Assembly: GCF_021233415.1 (NCBI RefSeq)
Contig: NZ_CP089466.1
Coordinates: 1,240,001 to 1,304,000 of the forward strand
Length of the DNA stretch: 64,000 nucleotides
Direction of reading: 5' to 3'
Source of the DNA: Halobacterium litoreum
Lineage (GTDB): Archaea > Halobacteriota > Halobacteria > Halobacteriales > Halobacteriaceae
Below, one piece after another: positions 1 to 8,650 of this stretch; position 1 is the stretch's first letter; every line of letters starts with the position of its first letter. The position numbers and the translations under genes are program-made. The notes below the pieces were generated by a model. The model was not told the DNA's origin, ran no database searches, and worked only from the letters and a program-made list of their open reading frames with translations.

Positions 1-177
1 GCGATGCGAATGTTGAAGTACGCGTTCAACATGGCCGACGACGGCCTCGTCGACCAGCAGGTGTTCGCGGGCGAAGCCACCCGCCTCGGCTACATGACCG
101 ACGAAGCCAAGGAGGGCCGAGAGGCGTTCATGGAGGGCCGCGACCCGGATTTCTCGAAGTACCCCTGGCATTACTGA
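1..177 (+). CDS. menB: 1,4-dihydroxy-2-naphthoyl-CoA synthase, C-terminal fragment
   Basis: This is the last 58 codons of a gene that begins before the window. The tail (reading ...[19 protein letters not shown]... and ending DFSKYPWHY) looks like the end of crotonase-fold MenB, whose C-terminus folds over the active site and whose family shares an EGxxAFxEGRxPDF-type ending. MenB closes the naphthoate ring of o-succinylbenzoyl-CoA in menaquinone synthesis. The identification is supported by menA, menC and menE about 3.5 kb downstream on the same strand. The 5' part cannot be checked. Confidence 0.8.
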   Translation, partial: AMRMLKYAFNMADDGLVDQQVFAGEATRLGYMTDEAKEGREAFMEGRDPDFSKYPWHY

Positions 178-308
178 TTCGCCGGCCTTTTCAGTGACAG
201 CGCGCTCGCCGTAGGCAGGATGTACGCTCGCTCGCTACGACCCGTGAGCGACCGCGTTTTCGCACGCACAGCACCGAGACGACCGAGCGACGCCCCCCGT
301 CGACGACG

Positions 309-1913
309 ATGAGTCGGGGTGGCTGGTACGTTCTCGGCCTCGAAGACGCGACGTGGCCCGAGCGCGGCCTGTTCTTCGTCGCGATGGCGGCGATGCTCTC
401 GCTCGCCGCCGTCGGATTCCTGCGCCCGGCGCTCCTCAGCGACGCGCTGAACGGCGCCTTCGACTGGGTGCTGACGTACTTCGGCTGGTGGTTCATCCTC
501 CTCGGGTTCATCCTGTTGGTGCTCGTCCTCTGCGTGACGTTCTCCCGGTACGGCCGCCTCCGCATCGGCGGCCCGGACGCCGAACCAGAGTTCGACACGT
601 TCTCCTGGCTCTCGATGGTGTTCACCGTCGGCTTCGGCGCCTCGATTCTCATCTGGGGCGTCGGCGAACCCGTCTCCATCTTCCAGAACCCGCCGCCGAA
701 ACCCTACCCCGTCGAGGGCGCGTCGCTGAAGTCGCTGTCACTCGCGTTCATGTTCGTCCACGAGGTGTTCCCGGGGCTGGCGATGTGGTACCTCCCGGTC
801 GCCCTCGCGTTCGGCATCGTCGTCTACACCGAGGGCGTCGGCGAGTACAAGATCAGTTCGATGCTCACCGGTATCGTCCCGGCCGACGACTACCCCGGCT
901 TCCACTGGACCGTCGACCTCGCCGCCATCGTCGCGAGCATCGGCGGCATCGCCACCACGCTCGGGTTCAGCTCCCAGACGATGGCCGCCATCCTCGGCGG
1001 CGTCTTCGGCCTCGACGCCGCCGTCCTCACGTACGGCATCTTCGCGCTCATCGGCGGCGTCTTCCTCGTCGACGTCTGGCTCGGCCTCCGGAAGGGCATC
1101 CGGAACGCGGCGCGCGCGACGATGGTGTTCATCGGGCTCGCGATGGCGCTGCTCGTCGTCGTCGGGCCGACGCTGTTCATGTTCGAACTCGGCCTCGACG
1201 CGACCGGCGTCTGGCTGAACAACATGGTCCGGATGATGCTGTACACCGACCCCACGGCGTCCGGCAACTGGGCGGCCAACTGGACCGGCTTCTGGTGGGC
1301 GTGGTGGGCGGCGTGGAGCATCTTCGTCGGGAGTTTCGTCGCGCGCGTCTCGAAGGGACGCACCATCCGCGAGATGTTCGCCGTCCTCGTGCTCGCGCCG
1401 ACGGCGCTGACGTGGATTCAACACCTCCTCGTCGGCGGGTGGGTGCTCGCGCCCGGCTACGTCGGCCCCGTCGGCGACGCGCTGGCGGCCAACGGCATCC
1501 CCGCGGCCATCGCGCGAGCGCTCTCCGTGACGCCGTACGGCTCCGTCCTCGCGGTGCTGTTCGTCGTCGTCATCGCCGGCTACATCGTCACGTCGCTTGA
1601 CTCGGCGGTGTTCATGATATCCGCCATCACGCTCGGCGACGAGGACCCGAACGCCCGGAACCGCGCGTGGTGGGGTGCACTGCTCGCCTTCTTCGGCGTG
1701 GTGAGCCTCGAACTGGAGAGCTTCGCGGCCATCCAGTCGCTGTCCCCGCTGCTCGCGCTCCCGTTCACGGTGTTCCTGCTCGCAATCGTCTACGCGGCCT
1801 ACGTCGCCGCTCGCGACTACGCGAGAGAAGCCGACGGCGTCGACGTCGAACCCGGTTCGTTGCTCTCCGAGCAGTCGCGGTCCGCTGACACCGCGGCCTC
1901 GGACGACGACTGA
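309..1913 (+). CDS. BCCT family betaine/carnitine/choline transporter
   Basis: A 534-aa polytopic membrane protein with about 12 hydrophobic segments. The family signature is clear at about residues 335-360: FWWAWWAAW, then FVARVSKGRTIREM, the aromatic-box helix and following Arg/Lys-rich loop of BCCT carriers. Known members import quaternary amines such as glycine betaine with Na+ or H+, which fits osmoadaptation in a halophile; the exact substrate cannot be read. It sits between menB and the convergent sensor kinase, 7 bp from the kinase stop. The acidic C-terminal tail is typical of halophile membrane proteins. The ATG at 309 is chosen because hydrophobic sequence starts soon after it. Confidence 0.9.
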   Translation: MSRGGWYVLGLEDATWPERGLFFVAMAAMLSLAAVGFLRPALLSDALNGAFDWVLTYFGWWFILLGFILLVLVLCVTFSRYGRLRIGGPDAEPEFDTFSWLSMVFTVGFGASILIWGVGEPVSIFQNPPPKPYPVEGASLKSLSLAFMFVHEVFPGLAMWYLPVALAFGIVVYTEGVGEYKISSMLTGIVPADDYPGFHWTVDLAAIVASIGGIATTLGFSSQTMAAILGGVFGLDAAVLTYGIFALIGGVFLVDVWLGLRKGIRNAARATMVFIGLAMALLVVVGPTLFMFELGLDATGVWLNNMVRMMLYTDPTASGNWAANWTGFWWAWWAAWSIFVGSFVARVSKGRTIREMFAVLVLAPTALTWIQHLLVGGWVLAPGYVGPVGDALAANGIPAAIARALSVTPYGSVLAVLFVVVIAGYIVTSLDSAVFMISAITLGDEDPNARNRAWWGALLAFFGVVSLELESFAAIQSLSPLLALPFTVFLLAIVYAAYVAARDYAREADGVDVEPGSLLSEQSRSADTAASDDD

Positions 1914-1920
1914 CCGCGCG

Positions 1921-3582
1921 TCAGGCCGCCTCCACCGACGGACGCACCACGCCGTCCGTCCCGGAGACGACGACGCGCGTGCCGCCGTCGTAGTCGGCGT
2001 CGAGGTCGGCCTCCCAGCCGTGAACGGCGGCGAGCATTCGGACGTTCGGCAGGAGGATGCCGGCCTCCGCGTCCGGCACCGCGCTCCCGTACTCGAACAG
2101 CGCGTCGGCGTCGAAGGCCGCCAGCGACCGGCCGTCGTCGGCGACGGCGAACCACCCGTCGCCGCACTCGACGGTGACCGACTCGGCGCCGTTGTGCGCC
2201 GCGAACTCGAAGGCGCTCACGAACAGTTCTTCGAGGCGCTCCGGGTCGGCGACGACGTCCCCGTCCCCGTCGACCGAGACGTCGATGTCAGCGTCGGCAA
2301 TTTCGCTGGCGTCGCTCGCGGCGGCGGCGACGCTCACGCGCTCGGTCTCGCCGAGGGTCTTGCCGTGGCGCGCCAGCACGGAGAGGTCGTCGACGACGCC
2401 CGCCATCCGGTCGGCGGCCCCGGAGGCGTTCTGCAGGTACGACCGAGCGTCGTCGACGTCGCCGTCGTCGATGGCGTCGCCCACGAGGGACACGTGTCCG
2501 GAGACGATTTGGAGCGTGTTCAGGAGCTCGTGGCGAATCGCCGCCGCGAACCCCTCCAGTTGCTCGTTCTGTCGTTCGAGTTCGCGGCGCTGGCGTTCGG
2601 TCTCGGTCACGTCGCTGAACACGACCATCCGCCCGACGTCGGACTGGCCGACGGTGAACGACGTGCTGGACACCAGAAAGAACCGGGCCTCGCCGTCGAC
2701 GGCGCGCTGGACTATCGGCTGGTCTTCGTCGAGGACGGCCGCGACGTCCGGGAGGACCGCCGAGAGCGACTCGCCGGTGGCGCCGTCGAGCGCGTCGAAC
2801 ACCGCCGTCGCGCGACCGTTCGCGGACCGAACGCGGTCGGCGTCGTCGAGGTAGACGACCGGGTCGTCGAACCCGTCCGTGAGTTGGACGGCGAGGAACT
2901 CGGCCTCGTAGACGTAGAGGACGCCGAGCGCGAACGCCGCGACGCCGAGCGGTTCGTAGTTCACGTCCAGTAACAGCGGCGACGCGAACCCGAACAGGTC
3001 GAACGCGACCGGGAGGCCGGTGACGCCGACGAGGACGCCGAGCGGGCGCGTGTCGTAGTCGGCTTCGACGAACAGTTCGTACAGCATGAAGAACCCGACA
3101 GCCACGAGCGCGTACGAGAGGCCGGTGACGACCCAGTGGACGGTGCCTTGCTGGACGGCGAGATGCGGGAACGGTGATTCCACGGCGGTGAGCGTGAAGT
3201 ACCAGCCGTGAATCGGATTCGTGAGTTTGAGCGCGACGATGCTCGCGTACACGCCGACTGCGAGCCGCCGAACGGTCTGCTGTCGGTGGAGCGTCCGCCC
3301 GGTGTACGCCGAGGTGAAGTAGAGCCACCCGCCGATGGTGGCGAGGCCGACGACGAGACTCGCGTCGTAGGCGACGTACTTCAGGGCGCGCCCCGGGACG
3401 ACGAGGTAGAGCAACTGGAAGAACGCCCACCCGCCGCTCCCGACGAGCAGGCCGACGAGGCCGCGTTGGGTGTCGTCGTCGGCGACGCGTCGAGCGCGCA
3501 GGACGGCGACGCCGCAGGCGACGGCCGCCGCACCGAAGGCGCCGACGTACGCGGCGAAAACCCACGACTCGGTCGGTGTCAT
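1921..3582 (-). CDS. 7TM sensor histidine kinase with PAS domain
   Basis: A 553-aa protein. Residues 1-230 contain seven hydrophobic helices (HisKA_7TM-type input module). A PAS domain follows (about 235-340, starting DGFDDPVVYLDDADRVRSAN), then a short coiled coil (ETERQRRELERQNEQLEG) and an H-box with His351 in IRHELLNTLQ. The C-terminal ATPase region is recognisable but degenerate: DDGRS stands for the DxGxG loop. The start is set at the ATG beginning MTPTESWVFAAYVGAFG, because the longer reading adds 62 Arg-rich residues that look non-coding. No response regulator is adjacent, as is common for haloarchaeal orphan kinases. The ligand is unknown. Confidence 0.88.
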   Translation of the reverse strand: MTPTESWVFAAYVGAFGAAAVACGVAVLRARRVADDDTQRGLVGLLVGSGGWAFFQLLYLVVPGRALKYVAYDASLVVGLATIGGWLYFTSAYTGRTLHRQQTVRRLAVGVYASIVALKLTNPIHGWYFTLTAVESPFPHLAVQQGTVHWVVTGLSYALVAVGFFMLYELFVEADYDTRPLGVLVGVTGLPVAFDLFGFASPLLLDVNYEPLGVAAFALGVLYVYEAEFLAVQLTDGFDDPVVYLDDADRVRSANGRATAVFDALDGATGESLSAVLPDVAAVLDEDQPIVQRAVDGEARFFLVSSTSFTVGQSDVGRMVVFSDVTETERQRRELERQNEQLEGFAAAIRHELLNTLQIVSGHVSLVGDAIDDGDVDDARSYLQNASGAADRMAGVVDDLSVLARHGKTLGETERVSVAAAASDASEIADADIDVSVDGDGDVVADPERLEELFVSAFEFAAHNGAESVTVECGDGWFAVADDGRSLAAFDADALFEYGSAVPDAEAGILLPNVRMLAAVHGWEADLDADYDGGTRVVVSGTDGVVRPSVEAA

Positions 3583-3710
3583 AGCCGTGATACGTGTCCT
3601 CGGAAACTTATACGTGCGCCTCCCGGTATCACTCTCTATAATCGGCCGGCGTGTCGGCGACGCCCTCGCGGACCGCCACCGCTTTGGGAGCGCTCCCCCA
3701 AGACGGACCA
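3583..3710. promoter_or_regulatory. Divergent intergenic region between kinase and menA
   Basis: This 128-bp gap separates the minus-strand kinase from plus-strand menA. It is locally AT-richer, with a TATA-like stretch (acttatacg) near 3607-3615 and ctctataatc near 3630-3640. It probably holds both promoters, but no operator can be recognised. Confidence 0.4.
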
Positions 3711-4646
3711 ATGACCGACGCGGCCGACGTGACGCGCAGGGAAGCGTGGCTGATGGCGGCCCGACCACACACCCTCCCGGCGGCCGCCGCTCCGGTGGTC
3801 GTCGGCACCGGCCTGGCCGTTCACGCGGGCGTGTTCGCCGCGCTCCCGGCGCTCGCCGCGCTCGTGGGCGCGGCGCTGATTCAGGTCGGGACGAACTTCG
3901 CGAACGACTACTACGACGCCGTCCAGGGCGCCGACACCGAGGACCGCGAGGGGTTCACTCGCGTGACGGCGAGCGGCCTCATCGAGCGCGAGCGCGTGAA
4001 ACTCGCGATGTACGCGACGTTCGCGCTCGCCGTCCTCTCGGGCACCTACCTCGTGTACGTCGGCGGCCTCCCCATCGTCGTCATCGGCCTCGCGAGCGTC
4101 GCCTCCGGCATCGCGTACACCGGCGGCCCCTACCCCCTGGGTTACCACGGCCTGGGCGACCTGTTCGTGTTCGTGTTCTTCGGCGTCGTCGCCGTGATGG
4201 GGACGTTCTACGTGCAGGCCGCCGCGCACCTCGCCGAACCGCTCGCGACGGCGCTCCCCGCGGGCACCGTCACGCTCGCGGCGTTCGTCGCCAGCCTCCC
4301 GGTCGCCGGCCTCTCCACGAACATTCTCGTCGTGAACAACGTCCGCGACAAGGCCGAAGACGAGACGACGGGCAAGCGCACGCTCGCGGTGCGCTTCGGG
4401 TACGCGTTCTCGCGGGCCGAGTTCGCCGCGATGCTCGCGCTCGCCTATCTCGCGCCCGTCTGGTTCTACGTCGAGGGGTACGGCCTCTCGGTGTTCCTCC
4501 CCCTGCTCAGCCTCCCGCTCGCGGCGTCGGTGACACAGACCGTCTTCGAGCGCACGGACGGCGAGGCGCTGAACCCCGCGCTCTCCCGTGTCGGCCAACT
4601 GCTCGCGCTGTACTCGGCGCTGTTCGCCGCCGGCCTGGCGCTATGA
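3711..4646 (+). CDS. menA: 1,4-dihydroxy-2-naphthoate polyprenyltransferase
   Basis: A 311-aa UbiA-superfamily membrane prenyltransferase that attaches the polyprenyl tail to 1,4-dihydroxy-2-naphthoate, the first membrane step of menaquinone synthesis. The N-terminal AARPHTLPAAAAPVVVG is characteristic of MenA. The two Asp-rich motifs are present: NDYYDAVQGAD at residues 65-75, and DKAEDETTGKRT in the second repeat. The start is the ATG opening MTDAADVTRREAWL; an upstream in-frame ATG at 3651 adds 20 unlikely residues. The stop overlaps the menC start (ATGA), so the two genes are probably translationally coupled. Confidence 0.93.
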   Translation: MTDAADVTRREAWLMAARPHTLPAAAAPVVVGTGLAVHAGVFAALPALAALVGAALIQVGTNFANDYYDAVQGADTEDREGFTRVTASGLIERERVKLAMYATFALAVLSGTYLVYVGGLPIVVIGLASVASGIAYTGGPYPLGYHGLGDLFVFVFFGVVAVMGTFYVQAAAHLAEPLATALPAGTVTLAAFVASLPVAGLSTNILVVNNVRDKAEDETTGKRTLAVRFGYAFSRAEFAAMLALAYLAPVWFYVEGYGLSVFLPLLSLPLAASVTQTVFERTDGEALNPALSRVGQLLALYSALFAAGLAL

Positions 4647-5632
4647 TTCGCGCGTTCTCGCTGGCCCTCGACGCGCCGCTCCCGACCGCCAACGGCACCA
4701 TCGACCACCGGTCGGGCTTTCTCTTCGAGCGCGACGGCGGGGTCGGCGAAGCCACGCCGCTTCCGGGGTGGACCGAGTCCCGCGAGGACTGCGGCGCCGC
4801 GCTCCGTGAGGCCGACGCCGCCGACGACTGGGACGCCGCGCTCGCCGCCTGCGAGGGCTCGCCCGCCGCCCGGCACGCCGTCTCGCTCGCGAGACTCGAC
4901 GCCGAATCGAGGGCCCGAGGAATCACGCTCGCCGCCCGCCTCGCCGACGACCCCGCCGGGAGCGTCCCGGTGAACGCCACCGTGGGCGACGCCGGCGTCG
5001 AAGCGACCGTCGAAGCCGTCGAGAACGCCCTCGACGCCGGATTCGAGACAGTGAAGGTGAAGGTCGGCGCGCGCTCGCTGGCGGACGACCTCGAACGGAT
5101 GCGCGCCGCGAGCGACGCGACGGACGCGACCCTGCGCGCGGACGCGAACGGCGCGTGGTCCCGCGAGCAAGCCCGCGAGGCGTTCGACGCGCTCGCCGGC
5201 CTCGGCGTCGAGTACGTCGAACAGCCACTCGCTGCCGACGACCTGACCGGCCACCGCGGCCTCGGCGACGGCGTCGGGGTCGCACTCGACGAGGCGACAA
5301 CGAACCACGCGCTCGACGACGTGCTCGCCGTCGCGGACTGCGTCGTCCTGAAGCCGATGGCGCTCGGTGGCGTCGACCGCGCGCGGGACGCCGCGCTCGC
5401 AGCGCGCGAGGCGGGCGTCGAACCCGTGGTGACGACGACCATCGACGCCGCCGTCGCGCGAACCGCGGCCGTCCACCTCGCCGCCGGCGTCCCCGAGATT
5501 TCGGCGTGCGGGCTGGCGACTGCGGACCTGCTCGCCGAGGACGTCGCCGACGACCCCGCGCCCGTCGAATCGGGGCGCATCCGGGTGCCGGACGCACCCG
5601 GTCACGGCGTGGAGGTGAGCGTCGATGCGTGA
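4643..5632 (+). CDS. menC: o-succinylbenzoate synthase
   Basis: A 329-aa enolase-superfamily enzyme that dehydrates SHCHC to o-succinylbenzoate. The visible active-site set is KVK (Lys138/Lys140) as acid/base, metal ligands Asp168 (RADANGAW), Glu193 (EQPL) and Asp216 (LDEA), and Lys237 in VLKPMALGG. Spacing matches the OSBS and muconate-lactonising subgroup; synteny with menA and menE selects OSBS. It starts within the menA stop and its stop overlaps menE by 8 bp. An in-frame reading extends upstream to 3470 but is the shadow of menA. Confidence 0.93.
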   Translation: MIRAFSLALDAPLPTANGTIDHRSGFLFERDGGVGEATPLPGWTESREDCGAALREADAADDWDAALAACEGSPAARHAVSLARLDAESRARGITLAARLADDPAGSVPVNATVGDAGVEATVEAVENALDAGFETVKVKVGARSLADDLERMRAASDATDATLRADANGAWSREQAREAFDALAGLGVEYVEQPLAADDLTGHRGLGDGVGVALDEATTNHALDDVLAVADCVVLKPMALGGVDRARDAALAAREAGVEPVVTTTIDAAVARTAAVHLAAGVPEISACGLATADLLAEDVADDPAPVESGRIRVPDAPGHGVEVSVDA

Positions 5633-7085
5633 CGCCGTCGCGCTCCAGACGCGGAGCAACCCTGACGGCACGGCGCTCGTGGACGCCGCGACCGACGAGA
5701 CCTGGACGTACGACGAACTCGACGCCGCGGTGGAGACGACGGCGGGCCGACTCGCGGCGCTCGGCGTCGAAGCGGGCGACCGCGTCGGCGTGCTGATGGA
5801 GACGCGGCCCGCGTTCGCGCGGCTTGCGTTCGCGTGCGCTCGCCTCGGCGCCGTGCTGGTCCCGCTGAACGCCCGCCTCTCGCGGCCCGAACTGCGGGCG
5901 CAGGTCGACGCCCTCGGCCCGGTGCTCGTCGTCTGCGAGGCCGACACCGAGGCCGACGCGCTCGCCCTCGACGCGCCCGCGGTGAGCGTGGACGACGGCG
6001 ACGCGCGCGCCTTCCGGGACGCGGATTCCGTCGACTTCGCTCCTGCAGACCTCTCGTGGGGCGACACGCGCGCGCTCCTGTTCACGTCGGGAACCACGGG
6101 CGACCCGAAGGCCGTCCGCCTCACGTACGGAAATTTCGCCGCGAGCGCCGTCGCGTCGGCGTTCCGCCTCGGCGTCCTCCCCGACGACCGCTGGCTCTGC
6201 CCGCTCTCGATGTACCACACGGGCGGCCTCTCGGTCGTCCTCCGGAGCGCGCTCTACGGGACGACCGCCGTCCTCGTGCGCACGCCCGGCTTCGACGCCA
6301 GCGAGGTTCGGGACGCGCTCGCGACGTACGACTGCACCGGCGTCTCGCTCGTGCCGACGATGCTCTCGCGCCTGCTCGATTCTGGTGGTGGTCCCGACAG
6401 CCTGCGGTTCGCACTCGTCGGCGGCGCGCCCACGCCCCCCGACCTCGTGGCGCGTGCGCTGGACTCCGACGTGCCGGTCTGCCCGACGTTCGGGATGACC
6501 GAGACCGCCTCGCAGGTCGCGACGCTCCGCCCGGAGCAGGCCGCCGAACGCCCCGACAGCGCCGGGCGTCCCCTCTTCGGGACCGACGTGACGATTCTCG
6601 GCCCCGACGGCGACCCCGTGCCGACGGGCGAGACGGGCGAAATCGCGGTTGCCGGGCCGACGGTCACGCCCGGCTACGTCGACGGCGACGGCGACCGCTT
6701 TGGCGAGTACGGCCTCCTGACTGGTGACCGCGGGTTCGTGGACGCGGGCGGCTACCTCCACGTCGGCGGCCGGCAGGCCGACCAAATCGTCACCGGCGGC
6801 GAGAACGTCCACCCCGAGGAAGTCGCGGACGCGCTCCGCGACCACCCCCGAATCGCGGACGTGGCCGTCGTCGGCGTACCCGACGACGAGTGGGGCGAAC
6901 GCGTCGGCGCGCTCGTCGTCCCGGACGGCGACGTCTCGCTCGCCGACCTCCGCGAGTTCTGCGAGGGGCGCCTCGCCGGCTACAAGCACCCGCGAGCGGT
7001 CGCGTTCGTCGACGAGATTCCGCGCACGACGTCGGGGACCGTCGACCGCGAGGCCGCACTCGCCGCGCTCGCCGACGACACCTAA
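5625..7085 (+). CDS. menE: o-succinylbenzoate-CoA ligase
   Basis: A 486-aa ANL-superfamily acyl-CoA synthetase. The P-loop-like AMP-binding motif LLFTSGTTGDPKAV lies near residue 152, the A5 motif is FGMTETASQV, and the C-terminal hinge and lysine segment ends PRTTSGTVDREA. It activates o-succinylbenzoate to the CoA ester for MenB. The context (overlap with menC, adjacency to menA) makes MenE much more likely than a general acyl-CoA synthetase. With menB at the left edge, four of the menaquinone genes lie in this 7 kb. Confidence 0.93.
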   Translation: MRDAVALQTRSNPDGTALVDAATDETWTYDELDAAVETTAGRLAALGVEAGDRVGVLMETRPAFARLAFACARLGAVLVPLNARLSRPELRAQVDALGPVLVVCEADTEADALALDAPAVSVDDGDARAFRDADSVDFAPADLSWGDTRALLFTSGTTGDPKAVRLTYGNFAASAVASAFRLGVLPDDRWLCPLSMYHTGGLSVVLRSALYGTTAVLVRTPGFDASEVRDALATYDCTGVSLVPTMLSRLLDSGGGPDSLRFALVGGAPTPPDLVARALDSDVPVCPTFGMTETASQVATLRPEQAAERPDSAGRPLFGTDVTILGPDGDPVPTGETGEIAVAGPTVTPGYVDGDGDRFGEYGLLTGDRGFVDAGGYLHVGGRQADQIVTGGENVHPEEVADALRDHPRIADVAVVGVPDDEWGERVGALVVPDGDVSLADLREFCEGRLAGYKHPRAVAFVDEIPRTTSGTVDREAALAALADDT

Positions 7086-7110
7086 GTACGGGGACGACCT
7101 ACGTCAGGTC

Positions 7111-7797
7111 GTGTGTACGCTGGCATTCGCGTGGCGCGAGTTCGGAGACGCGTGGCTCGTCGTCGGCGCGAACCGAGACGAGGCGACCGGTCGGCCGTCG
7201 ACGCCGCCGAGCGTCCGCGACGGCGACCCCAGAGTGGTGATGCCCCGCGACGAGCAGGCGGGCGGGACGTGGATCGGCGCGAACGAACACCGCGTGTTCG
7301 TCGGCGTGACGAACCGGCGGACCGACCTCGAAGGCGAGCGCTCGCGGGGGCTGCTCATCACGGACGCGCTCGCCGCCGAGACCGCGAGCGCAGCCATCGA
7401 GACCGTCGAGCGCGCCGTCGCCGGGACCGACTACGCCGGGTTCAACCTCGTGCTCGCCGACGAGGACGACTGCGTCCTGCTGGAGTGGGACGGCGAACTC
7501 CGCGAGCACGCCTTCGACCCCGGCACGCACGTCGTCGTCAACGAGGGGTTCGACGACGGCACGGAGAAGTCGCGTGCGGTCCGGCGCGCGCTCACCGGCC
7601 ACGAGACGGCGACCGAGTGGCGGAACGCCGCCCGCGAGGCGCTACGCGACCACGAGACGGGCGCGTGTCTCCACCGCGACGGCTACGGCACGCGGTCGTC
7701 GTCGCTCCTGACAGTCGAAGACGGCGACGTCGTCTACGAGTTCGCGGACGGCCCGCCCTGCGAGACGGAGTATCGACGCGTCAACGACCACCTTTAA
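7111..7797 (+). CDS. NRDE (TANGO2-like) family protein
   Basis: A 228-aa protein starting from a GTG that places Cys at position 2 (MCTLAFAW), as in NRDE/TANGO2 proteins. The family's NRDE motif is visible in GANRDEATGRPS, followed by GGTWIGAN and FVGVTNRR. Biochemical function is not settled; links to Ntn-like hydrolase folds and heme or lipid handling have been proposed. It lies 25 bp after menE on the same strand, so may be co-transcribed. A longer in-frame reading into menE is rejected because it would lose the Met-Cys start. Confidence 0.88.
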   Translation: MCTLAFAWREFGDAWLVVGANRDEATGRPSTPPSVRDGDPRVVMPRDEQAGGTWIGANEHRVFVGVTNRRTDLEGERSRGLLITDALAAETASAAIETVERAVAGTDYAGFNLVLADEDDCVLLEWDGELREHAFDPGTHVVVNEGFDDGTEKSRAVRRALTGHETATEWRNAAREALRDHETGACLHRDGYGTRSSSLLTVEDGDVVYEFADGPPCETEYRRVNDHL

Positions 7798-7800
7798 ACG
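7793..7800 (+). promoter_or_regulatory. TATA element for the winged-helix regulator gene
   Basis: The sequence tttaaacg lies 23-30 nt upstream of the ATG at 7823 and overlaps the stop codon of the preceding gene. The spacing is that of a leaderless haloarchaeal transcript, supporting independent transcription of the regulator. Confidence 0.55.
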
Positions 7801-7822
7801 CGTCGCGGTCCGTGTCTGGTAC

Positions 7823-8185
7823 ATGAGCGCCGAAGCCGAAGTCACCGAGGAGGACCTCTCCGAGGACGAACGCGCAGGGCTGGAACTCGTCCGGGAGACC
7901 CTCGGCATCCACCAGAGCGAGTTCTGGAAGGAACTCGACGTGTCCTCGCGGAAGGGGAGTCGCATCGCTTCCAAACTCGAGGAGAAGGGATTCGTCCAGC
8001 GCGAGGAGTCGGTCCACGAGGGCAACACCACCTACCTCATCACGCCCGTCATCGACGAGCGCGAACTCGACTTCTCGCTGCTGATGGCCGGCGACATGCT
8101 GTCGCCGTTCGTCGGCGAGGAGGAAGTCGACGCGCAGAGCGACGCCTTCTCGCAGTGGATGATGAACCTCGCGTACGAGGAGTAA
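7823..8185 (+). CDS. Winged helix-turn-helix (MarR-like) transcriptional regulator
   Basis: A 120-aa acidic protein. Residues 15-75 form a winged helix: LELVRETLGIHQSEFWKELD is followed by a recognition-helix region SSRKGSRIASKLEEKGFVQR and a wing (NTTYLIT). This MarR/TrmB-like type, lacking a ligand domain, is abundant in haloarchaea. The C-terminal half (SLLMAGDMLSPFVGEEEVDAQ) may dimerise. No operator or target can be assigned, although its own TATA box overlaps the end of the preceding gene. Confidence 0.82.
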   Translation: MSAEAEVTEEDLSEDERAGLELVRETLGIHQSEFWKELDVSSRKGSRIASKLEEKGFVQREESVHEGNTTYLITPVIDERELDFSLLMAGDMLSPFVGEEEVDAQSDAFSQWMMNLAYEE

Positions 8186-8248
8186 AGAGCGAGCGGTCGG
8201 CTACTGTTCTCGCGGCGTCTCGTGATTCCCCGCCACGGCGAGTGACGA

Positions 8249-8608
8249 CTACGACCGCGCGAGCACGAGGGGCACGCGCTCGTCGTCCTCGTCGCGCTCC
8301 CCGGTGAACGCCGACGCGTGGAGCGCCGCGAGCACCGGCCTGAGGTCGTCCCTGACGCCGCCGCGCTCGCAGAGGTCAGTCCACACGCGCTCGGGCACCA
8401 GCAACACCCAGCGCGTCGGCGTGCGCTCGACCAGCGGGTCCTCGGCGAACGCTTGGCGCCACTCGTAGACGAGGCCGTCGATGGTCGCGCCCGGATAGTT
8501 CCCGACCGCCGCCTGCACCGACGCCGCGGCGTCCGCCAGCGCGCGCTCGTCGACGCCGTACACGTCCGCGATGTCTCGGACGGCGCCGCGGCCGAACGGG
8601 TGGCTCAT
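8249..8608 (-). CDS. Conserved-looking haloarchaeal protein of unknown function
   Basis: A 119-aa soluble protein, rich in Ala, Arg, Asp and Val, with no motif I can name. The N-terminal half looks helical (RDIADVYGVDERALADAAASVQAAVG), and a central segment reads TRWVLLVPERVWTDLCE. It has no signal peptide or membrane segment. It is convergent with the upstream regulator and precedes the DUF368 gene, 42 bp from that gene's stop. Codon usage fits the neighbours, so it is probably a real gene. Confidence 0.65.
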   Translation of the reverse strand: MSHPFGRGAVRDIADVYGVDERALADAAASVQAAVGNYPGATIDGLVYEWRQAFAEDPLVERTPTRWVLLVPERVWTDLCERGGVRDDLRPVLAALHASAFTGERDEDDERVPLVLARS

Positions 8609-8650
8609 ACCAAATCGTACGCCCGCGGGCGAGAAAACGCTACCCCAGAG

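Noticed and set aside
353-1600. Long Arg/Pro-rich open frame inside the BCCT gene
   Set aside because: High GC creates long shadow frames; the composition (Arg, Pro, His repeats) is not protein-like and the overlapped gene is clearly real.
3470-4642. N-terminal extension of menC through menA
   Set aside because: It is the shadow of menA; the real menC begins at the ATG within the menA stop.
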